From: Leptodontidium sp. MPI-SDFR-AT-0119
Taxonomy: Eukaryota; Ascomycota; Leotiomycetes; Helotiales; Leptodontidiaceae
NCBI GenBank assembly: GCA_020726505.1
Contig: JAHLEZ010000003.1
Coordinates: forward strand, 1,860,001 to 1,924,000
Length of the DNA: 64,000 nucleotides
Direction: 5' to 3'
Positions 48,451 through 59,621 of this stretch are shown here, one piece after another. The translations under genes were made by a program, and so were the position numbers. Below the pieces are notes generated by a model that was not told the DNA's origin, did not search any database, and saw only the letters and a list, made by a program, of their open reading frames with translations. Numbering within the stretch: the stretch's first letter is position 1; every line of letters begins with the position of its first letter.

Positions 48451-49276
48451 TTTGAGATATTGGATGGGAGCTCCACCAGCCTGGCTTCTATGTACTCACT
48501 GGGAGGACTTCGTCGGCATGATATAGAATGTTCCGAGCAGGTTAGTCAAAGGAACGTAGCTCCTTATTTCCACAAACATAGTGGAAAGAGTGACATTAAA
48601 GAGTCTTGTTACTGTTGCTCATGCACAGAAATATTGCTGCGACTGCTGCTTTCCAATTTGCAGAAATATTGTTTGAGGGCAAGTGGGGGAAATAAGCGAA
48701 TTATCCCTAAGGAAAGTAAACACGCCAGTGAGGCTTCCACGCATTATACAATGAAAACATGCAAGCGTGCAAACACAACCGATTAGACTAACAAAAGGCA
48801 AATACGACAAACATATTACTAAACAGAAAAAGGTCAAAAAAGGGGGAATTTTTTATTTTATATATATATATATATATATTTTCGCAGCCTGACCATCTCG
48901 TCCAATTGCTCAAAGAACTGAGTTGTGCGTGGGGCCATTGTTCCTATACTTTTTCAGCATCTTTGTATACTTCAAAGAACTTGGGCGATTATTGGCACAG
49001 CGTCCTTTCATTGTCAGATTTGAAAAGACCACAAACACTGGGATATCAGACCTAATTAGATGACAAAGCCAGGATTTTGACTTCGCAGAACAGCAAATTC
49101 ACCTCCTGACGACTATAAAAGAACACCGCTAATCGGTATTGGAGCTGCACATCAAGGTGGATTTTTCCATTCTCGAAACGCTATCGCAACCGTCTTACCC
49201 TTTTTGAGATCAACTTCAGGACCGCGCCGCTGTACAATCGACTGGCATATAGAAACAACACGCTTAATAAAGCATC
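48451..49276. other. Intergenic, AT-rich
   Basis: No gene recognised. Contains a TA microsatellite and the promoter of the small gene starting at 49277. Confidence 0.5.
48859..48879 (+). repeat. TA dinucleotide repeat
   Basis: About ten TA units within a T-rich stretch. Confidence 0.9.
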
Positions 49277-49802
49277 ATGGCGCTCATCGTGTACGAACAA
49301 AGCCTACTACCCCTGATCTTGGAGAAAGCCCAGAAACAGGAACGGGGTCCCACCCGTGACCACGTCCTGAGTATCTACGCAGACTGCTTTGCGTCCGCTG
49401 CCACCGCCCACCCCCAAGCCAGCCACGAAATCAAAAGTCTATTTGCTGGGCTTTGGGCCTATGACACCATCTGTAAGCAGTCCATTCCCCCCTAATTTTG
49501 ATCGATCTGAAGCTAACCTCTATTAATTAGTCCTAGGGGCAGACCTAAAGAAGAGTATCACCGGGCTGTCAGACGCTTACGCCGATATGCAGTTAAGACC
49601 TGAACCCAACGCCTCGCAAGCCGACCACAAGGAGCAGACAGAAGCTGATAATATCACCCTCAATTTTCTGAAGGGCCAAATTACTATTGGATTAATAAAT
49701 ATGGAGATGCAGAATGCAGAAATCCTGTCACTGCGTCGGGATAAGGAATATGTGGAGCGATTGGTCCAGTTCTACAAGGAACAGGCTACGGGTAGCGTAT
49801 GA
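49277..49802 (+). CDS. Hypothetical helical protein, 155 aa
   Basis: Two exons: 49277-49472 and 49531-49802, with a GTAAGC donor and GCTAAC branch point. The N-terminal part is helical (QSLLPLILEKAQKQERG, ADCFASAATAHPQASHEIK). The second exon has a long amphipathic helix likely to be a coiled coil (LINMEMQNAEILSLRRDKEY). No known domain and no signal peptide. Its layout, about 65 residues, a phase-1 intron and then a variable helical part, is similar to the neighbouring cluster genes at 50.4-55.4 kb, though sequence similarity is not evident by eye. Possibly a diverged member of that cluster. Confidence 0.6.
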
Positions 49803-50375
49803 TATACTCTATCTTCAAGCCCTGTAGCAGTAGTAAAGAGTAGAAATAGGGTACGAGAAGGTTGAGGAGCAAAGTCTCCAAAATCAATGGTTTTCGATAT
49901 TTAGCACAATGTAAAATTTTTAACTCACAGTCCTCTTTTGGCAGAATTGTACTATGCTTAATTGAAAACCCATGGCCAACTAGCCAGTTTCTAGTATATT
50001 TTCCTTTATTTTGTTTGTGTTTATTTTCAGTATGGATGCAGTTAGAAAGTCCCTGAGTGGGTGGAATTTGTCTACATGTGAAAGCTGACTTCTGGCTCGC
50101 CTCCACTTATTTAAAACTTTTAATTTCGCAAATCGTCTCAATATCAGGAGTAACAGTGGAGCTTCGATAGGAAAACGATTGTTTTGAACAGGGAATTTTC
50201 TCCTCTTTGTGGGATTTGTTTTCTATTTATGCTTTCGTATGCGTCATTCTATTTTATACACCCCAGCCCCAGTCCATACAGCCTTAGCAAAGATATGACG
50301 AGCGAGAACCCATGCATTGAACAATAATATACGAGGCCATTTTTGCTCCCCTGAATTTCACCTGAACATGGAGTC
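49803..50375. other. Intergenic between convergent genes
   Basis: Between the ends of the genes at 49277-49802 (plus) and 50376-51936 (minus). AT-rich, nothing recognised. Confidence 0.5.
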
Positions 50376-51936
50376 TCAAGTCCTTGAAAAGGCTCGACAA
50401 TTAGCAATGCTGTGCGAGCCTTGACATCTCCCGCACGGTTCTCGGCATTCCAACGTACTGTGGCCAACTGAGTTGCAATTCCCACAGGATGCATTTGCAT
50501 AGAATTGTGCATTTGATGTTGTGTGAACTTGCTGTTGGGGTGGCGGTAGGTTGACCGGCTGCTGAATGAGCATTTCGAGGGGTGGGTATTGACCGTGATA
50601 GTCATGATTATTATGCCAGTGCGAATGATAGTTTCGATTGATTTGTCTGTTTGCTTTTTCTTGGTTCATTTGGGGTTGATAACGCTGTGACCATGAGTCA
50701 TACGTCGAAGGCTGAGCATTGAGAGGTGGTTGACCTTGAGACGAAAAAGAAGGATAAACGGGATCTAACATTGGCCAGGATGCCTCTTCATGTGGCGCAG
50801 AGTACGACGAAGAGTGGACTTGAGGTGGCTCAATCCGAGGTCCTGGAGAAGGTGGAGCGGAGTGAATTTGGTCGGGTGCGGCTTTTTCAGTTGGAGCAAG
50901 TGATTGAGGATGGGTGTCAATCCTTGGAATTTCCTGTACATTGGGACGTGATGCAATCACAATCGAGGACGGTTCTTCCATGCCAGATGGGCGAGCTTCT
51001 GATTTGAGATTTTTAGGCCGCGATTTCTGAGACGGACTCCTAGCAGTCTCATTAGCCTCCTGAAAAGTTCCAGCCTCTGGAAGCTAGAGAGGAGTTGATG
51101 GAGTTGTGGGAGATCAGGAGAACCCGAGAGCTTTCGAGGGTCAATGAATGGGAGGTCAATGCTGGCCAATCGCCAATCGCTGCTCAGTTGCGCTTCAGGG
51201 CTAAAACCAGATAATTGTCTGAAGTGTCCAAATTGACGATGTATCGGTGGTGTAGGGAATCATACTTCTTCATATTTAGGGTACACTGTGCAAAAGAGTG
51301 GCTAAATTCCTTGCAGTGGCCGCAGGGCTCAACTTGGGTTGCAGGTATTGGGGCTTCAAATCCAGTCTCTGCATCCTCCCGCTCTAATTCTGCTTGGTAT
51401 TGTAACAACTTTGTCTTGAACATGCTCAGAAGGTGTGGTGCTAAATCGCTTAGTCTTCGTTTTCCTGGCACTACTGAGATAGGGCTGGGAAGGCCTGTTG
51501 GGGAAGTCATGTCGCTCCTGGGCCTGGGCAGGGGAGGTTCAACAGGCTCGATGCCAGGGAAAGGATCTTCGGGCCCTAAATGAAGTTAGCAATAAACTAA
51601 AAACATAAAGAATAGCGCCTCATTTTTAATGCTAGCTTCCGGGTTAATGCTCGAGGAAGTAGCTCCAAAGTCGAACGGGGGACATGATCTTCGTATGTCC
51701 ATGTTGCTGCAAAACTCACAAAACGATGCCCATGTCTGTGCCTCAGCTCTGTATTGATGCCTCTCAGGGAGCATCCGGGGTAATGCGTTTTGGATCGTCA
51801 AGAGACTGTTTCTGTAGTAGGTGCGAACTTTCGAAAATGTTACTTCTTCCTCCTTGTCTCCTTTCTCCTTGTCTCCTTCCTCCTTGCACCATTCCGCCTT
51901 TTGCCGCATCACACCCATTTGCGAGATATAAGCCAT
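50376..51936 (-). CDS. CCHC zinc-knuckle protein, cluster copy A, middle part unclear
   Basis: Exon 1 runs 51936-51720 (MAYISQMGVMRQKAEW, a Lys/Glu-rich repeat KEEGDKEKGDKEEE, ending QTWASF) with a GTGAGT donor. Exon 2 starts at 51575 after a CTAACTTCATTTAG acceptor and reads WPEDPFPGIEP, then a zinc knuckle CGHCKEFSHSFAQC. In one frame it ends at 51184 (202 aa). Another open frame at about 51050-50376 carries ETARSPSQKSRPKN, a Pro/Gln-rich stretch and two more knuckles, CGNCNSVGHSTLEC and CGRCQGSHSIANC, close to the end. The neighbour copy B has all these parts in one frame, so copy A probably has another intron here or a frameshift. Knuckles bind zinc and usually single-stranded RNA or DNA. 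Role unknown. Confidence 0.55.
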
Positions 51937-52489
51937 TGCGGAATGATGAAGTCTCTAGCCTTAATTCGGATGTTGCATAAGCTGAGAGGAATGTTAAATG
52001 TGGTGCATAGAGTCCTAGATGAAGGTTCAAGAAGGCAAGAAGGTCTACCTGGGGAAGTTTGGCATCACGTGGTTGCCTCCCGAACCATGATTTGTTGGTA
52101 ACGGCGAAATGACGGGGAAGGAAGCTGCTTTCTTGAAAGAACGAGAAGAGATCAGACTGATGAGGAGGGTTGTCAGAACATCGATTATTTGAAAGCAGTG
52201 GAAATTACAACCGAGCTGAAACTTAGTTTTGACTTCTTCAGCTTTATTACCTATCTCTAATTCTCTCATTGAGGACAATCCACAAATCAGCTTGTGCAAA
52301 CCGTTCCATGATCAACACATTTCCCTTGAACTCTTACATCAACATCGAGCCTTCTTCAATATTCATGTCCCTCGTCCCCCACAAGCTACCATGTAATTCA
52401 ACACCTTGCAAGGACCACGCACAAGATAAATTCTCCTGCTCATATATTCCACATCCTGTAAAGACAATATACACACCATAATTCAATCA
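51937..52489. other. Intergenic between cluster copies A and B
   Basis: Promoter of copy A and the 3' flank of copy B. No other feature recognised. Confidence 0.5.
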
Positions 52490-54193
52490 TCAAAGGCGAA
52501 ATGTACAATCCGCAGCCGTGTGGCGGGCACGATCGCAGAGTCCGCAAGGCTCTGTGCAATCCTTCAACTCATGGCCCGGACGCTTGCAGTTCACACATCC
52601 GGAAAGCGCAGCCGAAGGAATTGCAGACTTGGAATACAGCATCTGGGGGATATTCATCGGACCCAATGGTCTTTGCGCCCTCAATGTTGGAAACAGTCCT
52701 CGGACAGGACTTGGTGGCAAGTTAAATTCTTCCCGCTGCCGCTGGGAGTATGTAGCCGATGCCATATTTGCCGAGTTGGCTATGAGAAATCCACTTGGGG
52801 GGGTAATCTCATAGAAATTACCAAGATTGTTCGGACGAATCTTGCTGTTGATTTTATCTGCAGATTCATCTAATTTCGTTTTCATTGGGGCAGCGACCGC
52901 CTCACGAGCGCCACCATGGCTTGAAAACATCTGGGTTTCAGATGAATGGTAGATCATTGGGGCCAAATCCGACTTCTTTGTACCATTTTGGTTTGACAAG
53001 ATTTGAATTTTAGAATCGTTGTACGGAGATGGAGCAACATTTGCATTTTGCTCAATTTCTTGATTGGACATTCTTCTAGCTTCCGATTGCTTCAAAATAG
53101 CCAGCAGTGATTGTACCCCTTGTATATCGGAAGGAGAGATTTGCATCCGATCTGCAGATTTACAAGCAGTAGTCAATGGCTGTTCCTGAGGTTGAACCTG
53201 TGGTGGACCAGTCTGTGGGAATGTGGAGTTGGGTTGAGTGTCAAGCTCCATAGAGTCAGCTCCAAAACCTTGAGTGGCATGAGGCAGATCCAGAGGATGA
53301 ATTTGAGAGCCAACGATATCTGGTGTAAGCCAAATGGGGTCTGAGATAAGTTCATCAATACCCTGAGATATGCCCTGGCTCTGCCTAGCTGCTGCGAAAT
53401 GAGCAGTCTGGGGGCGGATGGTTTCAGCATTCCACTTTTTGAGGTCGATTTCACGATAGTCCTTGTTCCATCTTAAGGGTGGCCTCCCCATTCTAAGTCG
53501 AACCATGTACCGGTACTCTTCCTTTTTGTTGTCGACGGGGCAGTCGGCGTAATTGTGCTTGCGACTATTGCATCTTGGGAAGCCATTCAGGAAGCCGTAC
53601 TGGTCAATGTTCCGAGTGCATATCCGTATGCCGTGTCCCTTCTCACCACAATTGTCAGATATGATGATATTCGAATCTGTGGGAAGTGTTGTTTTTGTGT
53701 GTAGAGTTTTATGCTGTACTTTGGTCTTCTTTTTCAAACTGCGTTGTCCCAGAGAGGTTTCTGGAAAGGATGCCGTGACAAAGGACTGGGATGAGCTGGG
53801 TTGAGGAGTGCGCTGCTTTTTGCTAGTTTGACGTCGTAGTTGTTCTTGTTGGGGAAGGTAAGGGGATTGAAGATATTGAGGATTCAAGCTAGAGGAAGGG
53901 GCTGCCAACGTGCTTGGATCTCGCGGATCAATTCCTGGAAATGGAATCTCTGGCCCTTTCACAAGTCAACACCCACAATTCAGACCAAAGCTGCTCATTA
54001 ACTTCGACTTACAGTTCAGATCCCACGTCTGATGTTCAGCAACGTACTGCTGTGATGCGAAGCTCGTTGTGGTGCCTTCAATTGTTTGCAACCGCACCAA
54101 TGCCTCACGGTAGTCATTACGAATCTGGTCAATCCTTGTACCATCATCTGCAGCCCTTTGACGCATCTCCGCCATCTGCGACATGTATGTCAT
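52490..54193 (-). CDS. CCHC zinc-knuckle protein, cluster copy B
   Basis: Two exons give 548 aa: 54193-54013 and 53955-52490, with a GTAAGT donor at the same phase as copy A. Exon 1 starts MTYMSQMAEMRQRAA and ends HQTWDLN; exon 2 opens WPEIPFPGIDPRD. Both ends parallel copy A (MAYISQMGVMRQKA, QTWASF, WPEDPFPGIEP), so the two are tandem paralogues. Exon 2 has a long disordered Gln/Ser/Pro-rich region, a partial knuckle (DNCGEKGHGIRIC), a CNSRKHNYADC element, and at the C-terminus two clean CX2CX4HX4C knuckles, CVNCKRPGHELKDC and CGLCDRARHTAADC. Knuckles of this type occur in retroviral-type gag and in RNA-binding proteins, but no reverse transcriptase is nearby and the gene has an intron. Function unknown. 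Confidence 0.7.
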
Positions 54194-54464
54194 CTTGGTT
54201 GTGACTGAACGGTGTGATGCTGTGGGGAAGACGCGTTGTATCTCGAAATTAGAGAAGTTGGAAATTTGTTGACGTGGCGTGGGGACTTCAAGCGAAGGTA
54301 AACACGTGCCAAGATTAGCACCAATTTTCCATCATCCACACCTACTTCAAAATCCTTCATTAGCCCACTCACTTGACAAGGTGAGATATCATAGACTCAG
54401 TCATGCATTTGTCTATCTATTTGTCACAGACAATGTCACCGCTGAGCAGCATGCTATTCCCAGT
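54194..54464. other. Short intergenic region
   Basis: Promoter of copy B. Nothing else is seen. Confidence 0.5.
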
Positions 54465-55373
54465 CTAAACCTTGATACGCTTCTTCTCACCACCCTCACC
54501 CAGCTCATCAACAGAAGCTCCAACACCAGTACCCTTCAATGAGCTGTTGATTCCAATAGCAAAATTTTTACTTGGCCCTCCATCCAATTTATCACCCAGA
54601 TCCTCAAACTCAGCCTCGGAATCAGAGACATCTCCTTCAAAGTGTCGAGTTCCTCCCCAACAGCCTTCAGTGCATTAATCTCCTCCTTCAGCTTTGTGAT
54701 TTCGATTTTTCGGTCGTCGGTAATCTTATCAGTGTGCGAAAGAAGGAAGCTGTAAGATTCATTCTTCTCTTCTAGCTCCACTTTGATTCTTGCGAGCTCG
54801 GTCTTCAACTCATCGGTAGAGATTGAGTATTTGACATTTGTATTCAACTCCTTGGTGGAGCGCTTCTTCAAAGCCGTGACTTCCTTCTCCTCCGTCTTGA
54901 CAACATCCGCAGCAAGAGCTGCATCAGCCCATCGCGCAGTCGTAACTTCGATCTCCTTCTTCAAAGCAGCAATCTCGGAATTCTTCTCTGCGATCTTGAT
55001 ATCTCCCAGAGCAATCATTGTCGTAGAAGCTTGGAGCTCGTCTTCGAGAGGGTTTCCGCTGGGGAAGTGAAAGCCTTGGTTGACTTCGCAAATTAGCTCC
55101 TGTGCCTAACCATTGACCACAAACTAAGAGGCAGATGAAACATAAATACTTAACAAGAAGAGTCCAAGCATTATACTCTGCAGTTCTTCGTTTAATGCAT
55201 CGGCTTGCGTTTGGAAGCAACTTCATAGCTTCGGCATGGCATCGTTCAAGATTGTAAGCAATGGCGCCCCATTTTTGGCCAGCGGCTGATGCCGCAGAGT
55301 AGATCTTGTCTTCGACGGATTGATACATTATTTGATGCAGAAGGTGATTGCTTCCGAGATTGTCCGCGGACAT
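54465..55373 (-). pseudogene. Coiled-coil cluster gene with a single frameshift
   Basis: Exon 1 55373-55150 starts MSADNLGSNHLLHQIMYQ and ends AEYNAWTLLV; donor GTATTT. Exon 2 from 55058 opens GNPLEDELQASTTM and forms a long coiled coil (KNSEIAALKKEIEV, ELKTELARIKVELEEKNES, ITKLKEEINALK). In this frame the protein ends at 54536 with an unlikely tail. A one-base shift near 54636-54642 gives a convincing acidic end: GDVSDSEAEFEDLGDKLDGG, then SVDELGEGGEKKRIKV and a stop at 54465, with a nuclear-localisation-like KKRIK. So the gene has lost or gained one base, or the assembly has an error. Its first exon has a Trp near the intron as in copies A and B. Without the shift it would be about 270 aa. 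Confidence 0.6.
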
Positions 55374-56086
55374 GAAGAAGTTGTTGATGGTAGAAGGAAG
55401 ACAGACTGGAGAATATATATCTGGCGTCCTCTGGCAAAGAGGCAGTTGACCATTGCAATTCCCCTAGCTTGCTGTCCCTCTTTGTTCAATAACCTTGAGT
55501 AGCTAGAGTGCCTGAGGTACTAGGTTAACCTGCACAAAAGAAGCTTCTAGGTTCGTCATGTCGAAGATGGGTTGGATCCACCGCGCTTTCGCACGCTCGA
55601 TTTTCTCCGAACTTTGAAGATGAATTCTCAAATCATACGGTAAGTATACAAAGAGTAACAATTAATTGTACATGACAGTGTTATCCGAGTCTCTTCAACA
55701 TCACCAATTGTCTTCCTGTTTTCATTAGTACCGTGGCCAGGTTAAGCGATGGCGATTTGGTGAATGTAAACAGAAGCTAAGCAACGCCGCAATGATGAGC
55801 AATGGATGCAATATGTCTCAAAACAAACGTATAAAAAGGTAAAGTACTGCGCAAGACATTGCTTTGCGTAAATAGATCAAGCTCAGGGTTGAAGCGACTT
55901 AATTTCTTGAGCGCTTGACCCAGTCAGGGGTGAATTGGGAGAACTCGGGCTCTGCGGTTACTGTAAGTATTGTATCCACCCTAGTGGCTGCACACCTTGA
56001 AACCGACCAAGTCCACCACGAAACTTTCAAGCTGAAGAAAACCAACCTCTTCGACAAATCGAGCAACATCGAAACCGACCACAAAG
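55374..56086. other. Divergent intergenic region
   Basis: Between the starts of the coiled-coil gene (minus) and the next relic (plus). No further feature recognised. Confidence 0.5.
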
Positions 56087-56659
56087 ATGTCAGACATTTC
56101 CATGAACGACATAGCCTATGGGATGGCAGCCACTCATAAACCTCACGTCATCGCGGAGGAGCGTATTGGGGGGGATCTGGGCGAAGAACTTCTAACAGAC
56201 CATCAACCCCTTGAAGATCTCCACGCGAACAATGCAAAGCGCAAAGATGCCCAAATTGCCAATGTCACCGTCGAAGCCCTCAAACCCAAGAACAAGAAAT
56301 TCACTACTGCGAGGACAAATCTCAAGAGTCAATCTGCGAAAACATCTTCTGATGTTCAAGACAGCCCCGATGAAGTTATGGACATCGATTCTGGCGATAC
56401 CGAACCAAAGACAAACGGCAAGGAGACCGCCATGGCGGATATGCAGAAGTAAATCGAGGAATTGAGGCTGAAGCTCCACAAGAAAGATGTTGAGGCTCAG
56501 AAGAGAGACAAAACGATTGGAAAGTTGATCTAGGCGGCCGATCATTCGAAGTTGATGAACCGAAACAAACCTAGCCATGTTCCAGCTCCCGAGACCGAAG
56601 ATCATGAGCCTTCACCCTCGGCTTTGATCAAGCTGAGCAAGCGGAGAAGGCTAGAGTGA
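56087..56659 (+). pseudogene. Coiled-coil/basic-tail gene with two in-frame stops
   Basis: One frame of 191 codons from ATG at 56087 to TGA at 56657-56659, interrupted by TAA at 56450-56452 and TAG at 56531-56533. The first 121 residues (MSDISMNDIAYGMAATHK) are charged and Ala/Lys-rich; after the first stop the frame continues with a clear coiled-coil heptad stretch (IEELRLKLHKKDVEAQKRD), then a Pro/Glu-rich part and a basic end KLSKRRRLE that looks like a nuclear localisation signal. Both stops can come from CAA and CAG by C-to-T change. The layout resembles the gene at 54.5-55.4 kb. As it stands, only a 121-aa product is possible. Confidence 0.6.
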
Positions 56660-57500
56660 TCCTATCGCGTAGTTCAATCTGGTGTCATAATAGAATAGCT
56701 CACTCGAGGTGGCTGTCGGTGTGTGTTAGGGATTTGGCAGGGGGGAGGGGGGGAGGATTCATACAGGCGAGAATAGCCACTTACTTCGATGAATGGGTCG
56801 GATTCGCCGAAGTAAGGCATGACAAAAAAATGAAGCGTCCGTCCAAAAGAGATTGAAGCGAAATTTGCCCAAAAGAATATCATAACCCAAAGAAACAAGA
56901 ACAAAAGACAAAATTCCATTGCCCAGACCGGCAGCAAATTAGAATTCCATTTCAATTGCTTAGGCTCATCGTCTGAGGGTGGATGAGCTTGTAAGATCAG
57001 AAATTTTTGTTGGGCATCTAACCGCTATCGTCCTGTTTCCCAGGGTGGATGAAAGACAAACACATTATTTCGTTATTTATTTACTAAAAAAATTCGCTTA
57101 GAATAGGCCTTCAGATCCCCTGAGGTTATCCTATAACAAAATGATGAACCATTCACAAGGGGCACACTTGCTGTTGAGCTTCTATTGCGTGTTCTGCATA
57201 TGACATAGTAATCGCCAAGTTCAGGGTTACACATGCCAACGGCGCCGAGGTGAGGATAGTGCTTGATTGAAGAGTGCATTCATTGGAATATGGGAACGTA
57301 TATCAAGGGTTTTTAGTATTTGTTTGAGAAATATACACAACAGCAAGAAGCACCAGGATTTACAATTCAACCACTTGAAGTAAACCCCTGGCAACATGTC
57401 GAAAAAAGGATTCGAGAGTATCTTCTGTAGCATCACAAGATCTTCTTTCAGGTTTCCATAGGCAGGTAAATATACCCGGACCAGAATCGGTGGACACAAT
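56660..57500. other. Intergenic, no gene recognised
   Basis: 3' flanks of the relic at 56087-56659 and of the DUF1275 gene. Contains a G-rich stretch near 56738. At about 57006 there is TTTTTGTTGGGCATCTAA, a poor partial match to the 32-40 kb motif. Confidence 0.5.
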
Positions 57501-58385
57501 TTACTCCTTCTCAGCGGGCCAAAGAAACCAAGAAACAACAACCAGGCCCTTGAGCCCAGCAGCGATCCACAAAACACCAGCCGTCCCAATCGCACTGTGC
57601 GCCAACCAACCTCCCATAACAGCACCACAGAGCAAAAAGACAGGTGCACCAACTCTGCGATTCCTCTCCACATTATGCGCAGAAAACAGCTCAGCATCAG
57701 AAAACAAATCGCAATAAATGCTTGTCAACACCACACTCGTCAGCGCATTGAACTTCAGCGCTCTGCTCGTGACAGCTTGACCACAGCTCTGGAAAGCGAC
57801 CAACGCGATCGGCACCAAGACGTTCCAAGTGATATCGTCTTTCTCGGTCGCAGATTTTGGTCCCCAGGTCAGGATCGAGGCCGCGCCGATGATGAGGGAC
57901 ATTTGCATCATGAATGAGGCGCAGAGAACCCATCGTCGGCTGGGTGTGAAGTGGCGATGAAATCGACTGAAACAGAACGAGCCGATGCAGAATGAAATCA
58001 GAGAGACTCCGGATTTAATCCAGCGCTGAGACTCTCTGGGTGCAGCGAGACCGATGCCGATGTACACGGTGTTTCCTGTAGATGTAGTCAGCGGATTACA
58101 TCATGGACGACTTGACAGGATTTCGCACTTACCCGTTTGCATGGAAACGAAGGATCCCCAAGTGGAAATAGATGCGCTGTCGAGAAGGCCAGTGATGATA
58201 TAACAAAGGAGAAGAACGACGTCGGCCCAATCCCGACTGACATTGACGGTCAATTTTGATCGCCAGTTGCCTTTTGGACTTCCATTGCCGAGCAGTGGTT
58301 GTTCTTCATCGCCTCCACGGGAACTATGTCTGTTACCATTGCCCGCTGAGCCCACGGCGCCGTATCCATTCGAAGGCGCTGCCAT
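57501..58385 (-). CDS. DUF1275 (YoaK-like) membrane protein
   Basis: Two exons give 275 aa: 58385-58133 and 58075-57501, with a GTAAGT donor and CTGTAG-type acceptor, in phase. A disordered N-terminus of about 50 residues (GDEEQPLLGNGSP includes a dileucine-like EEQPLL) precedes six hydrophobic segments. Typical family blocks are GLLDSASISTWGSFVSMQTG and NTVYIGIGLA, FCIGSF, and NALTSVVLTSIYCDLFSD. DUF1275 proteins are common in bacteria and fungi; their transport role is not established. The dileucine-type motif suggests vacuolar or endosomal targeting, which is inference. The gene looks intact. Confidence 0.85.
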
Positions 58386-59621
58386 TTGGAAATTTCGTTG
58401 TTACGATGAGATGATGAGGGTTGATGAGACTCCCGTTGATGTCTGATGCGGGGTAATCAAGGTGCCACAAACCCGTCTTTTACAACATTCAGTCTACAGC
58501 AGATTCAAAGACAAAGTTGAAACTCCGTGAGATTGGGAAACTCTGGGACCCTACTTCCGATATCTTTAGGGTCACGGGGACTGCAAAAAGAGAGAGAAGA
58601 AATTGCAGACGTGGATGAAGAGAAACTCGGAATCTCCACTTCCAAGTTCCGGTCGCGACGGCACTGTTGTGTCAGCCAGCAGAACGAGCCAGCGAACCGT
58701 CTCCCGCGATCTCCGCACCATTTGCCTTTCTAAGAATAGAGCTTCTTCTTGACAAGCATTTGCGTTCCACTACGACTCCATAGAAATGACCGGAACAGAA
58801 ATGGGTTGTGAAAATGGAAAAGATGGGTCTTGGGTCTTGAGTCTTGTCACGGCAGGGATGCAGCTTTGCGAGCTTGTCACACGGGCATTGTTTCAAAACA
58901 CCCCTCGCCTACTGGAAATAACCTATCATCAGATGTCGATTCCCAGCCGCATCGAAATGCTTCAAGCCTCACTGCGCGTGCGGAGAACCTTCGCTATCCT
59001 TCGGCCGCAGAAATGTATGAGGAGCGGACAAGTTTCGGTGGTCAGACACCAACTGTACTTGTTGTGTTTGTTGGCCTCGCTTGTACAGTATGTGCGGTGT
59101 GCGGTGTGCAGAGATAAGGAGGGACAGCGGGGCAACATCCTAAAGAGGGGGACCCCATGGGGTCGAACTTCAGCTTGAGCAGATGCCCACGAGAAGCGAT
59201 GAGATATGCATCTCGGCAATCAGCCACGTTTCGAAACCCATACTTCTAAATCGCATTTGGAAAGAAAGCCGTGGTATTGATATCAGAGTTCGGCCATCCC
59301 TCGGGGTCAGCCACCGGGGATGCTTCGGTGGCAACCTCGTACCAAGTAGCAGAGTGTGAGGGGTAGGTATTGGTCGATTATTAACTAGGCTCGATGAGTA
59401 AGAAGCCGTGACAGCCGGCAGGGGTCGGAGCTTCAAAGATGTCATTGTCGAAGCTCATGCGAGAAAAAGATCCCCAGCTTCACATTTTCTTCAACCCGAA
59501 CTCTTCCGCAACTTAAAGTGCAATTGCACCCGGAGATACTTCATATAAAACCTAATAACCTCGGGAGTTTCTCAACTCAATCAGCTAGAAAAAGGACCAG
59601 TTCCCCAACTCAATTGACAGA
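58386..59621. other. Divergent intergenic region
   Basis: Between the DUF1275 start and the oxalate decarboxylase start. A plus-strand frame at 58786-59178 has no recognisable domain and is not called. Confidence 0.5.
59543..59552 (+). promoter_or_regulatory. Probable TATA box of the oxalate decarboxylase gene
   Basis: CATATAAAAC lies about 70-80 bp upstream of the ATG at 59622, followed by a C/T-rich start region (TTTCTCAACTCAATCAGC). Spacing and sequence suit a strongly inducible fungal promoter. Confidence 0.5.

Noticed and set aside
52490..54193. Copy B considered as a retrotransposon gag because of its zinc knuckles
   Set aside because: No reverse transcriptase, integrase or LTR is nearby, and the gene has an intron shared with its paralogue.
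58786..59178. 130-codon plus-strand frame
   Set aside because: No domain, overlaps other open frames of similar length, and lies in a promoter region.
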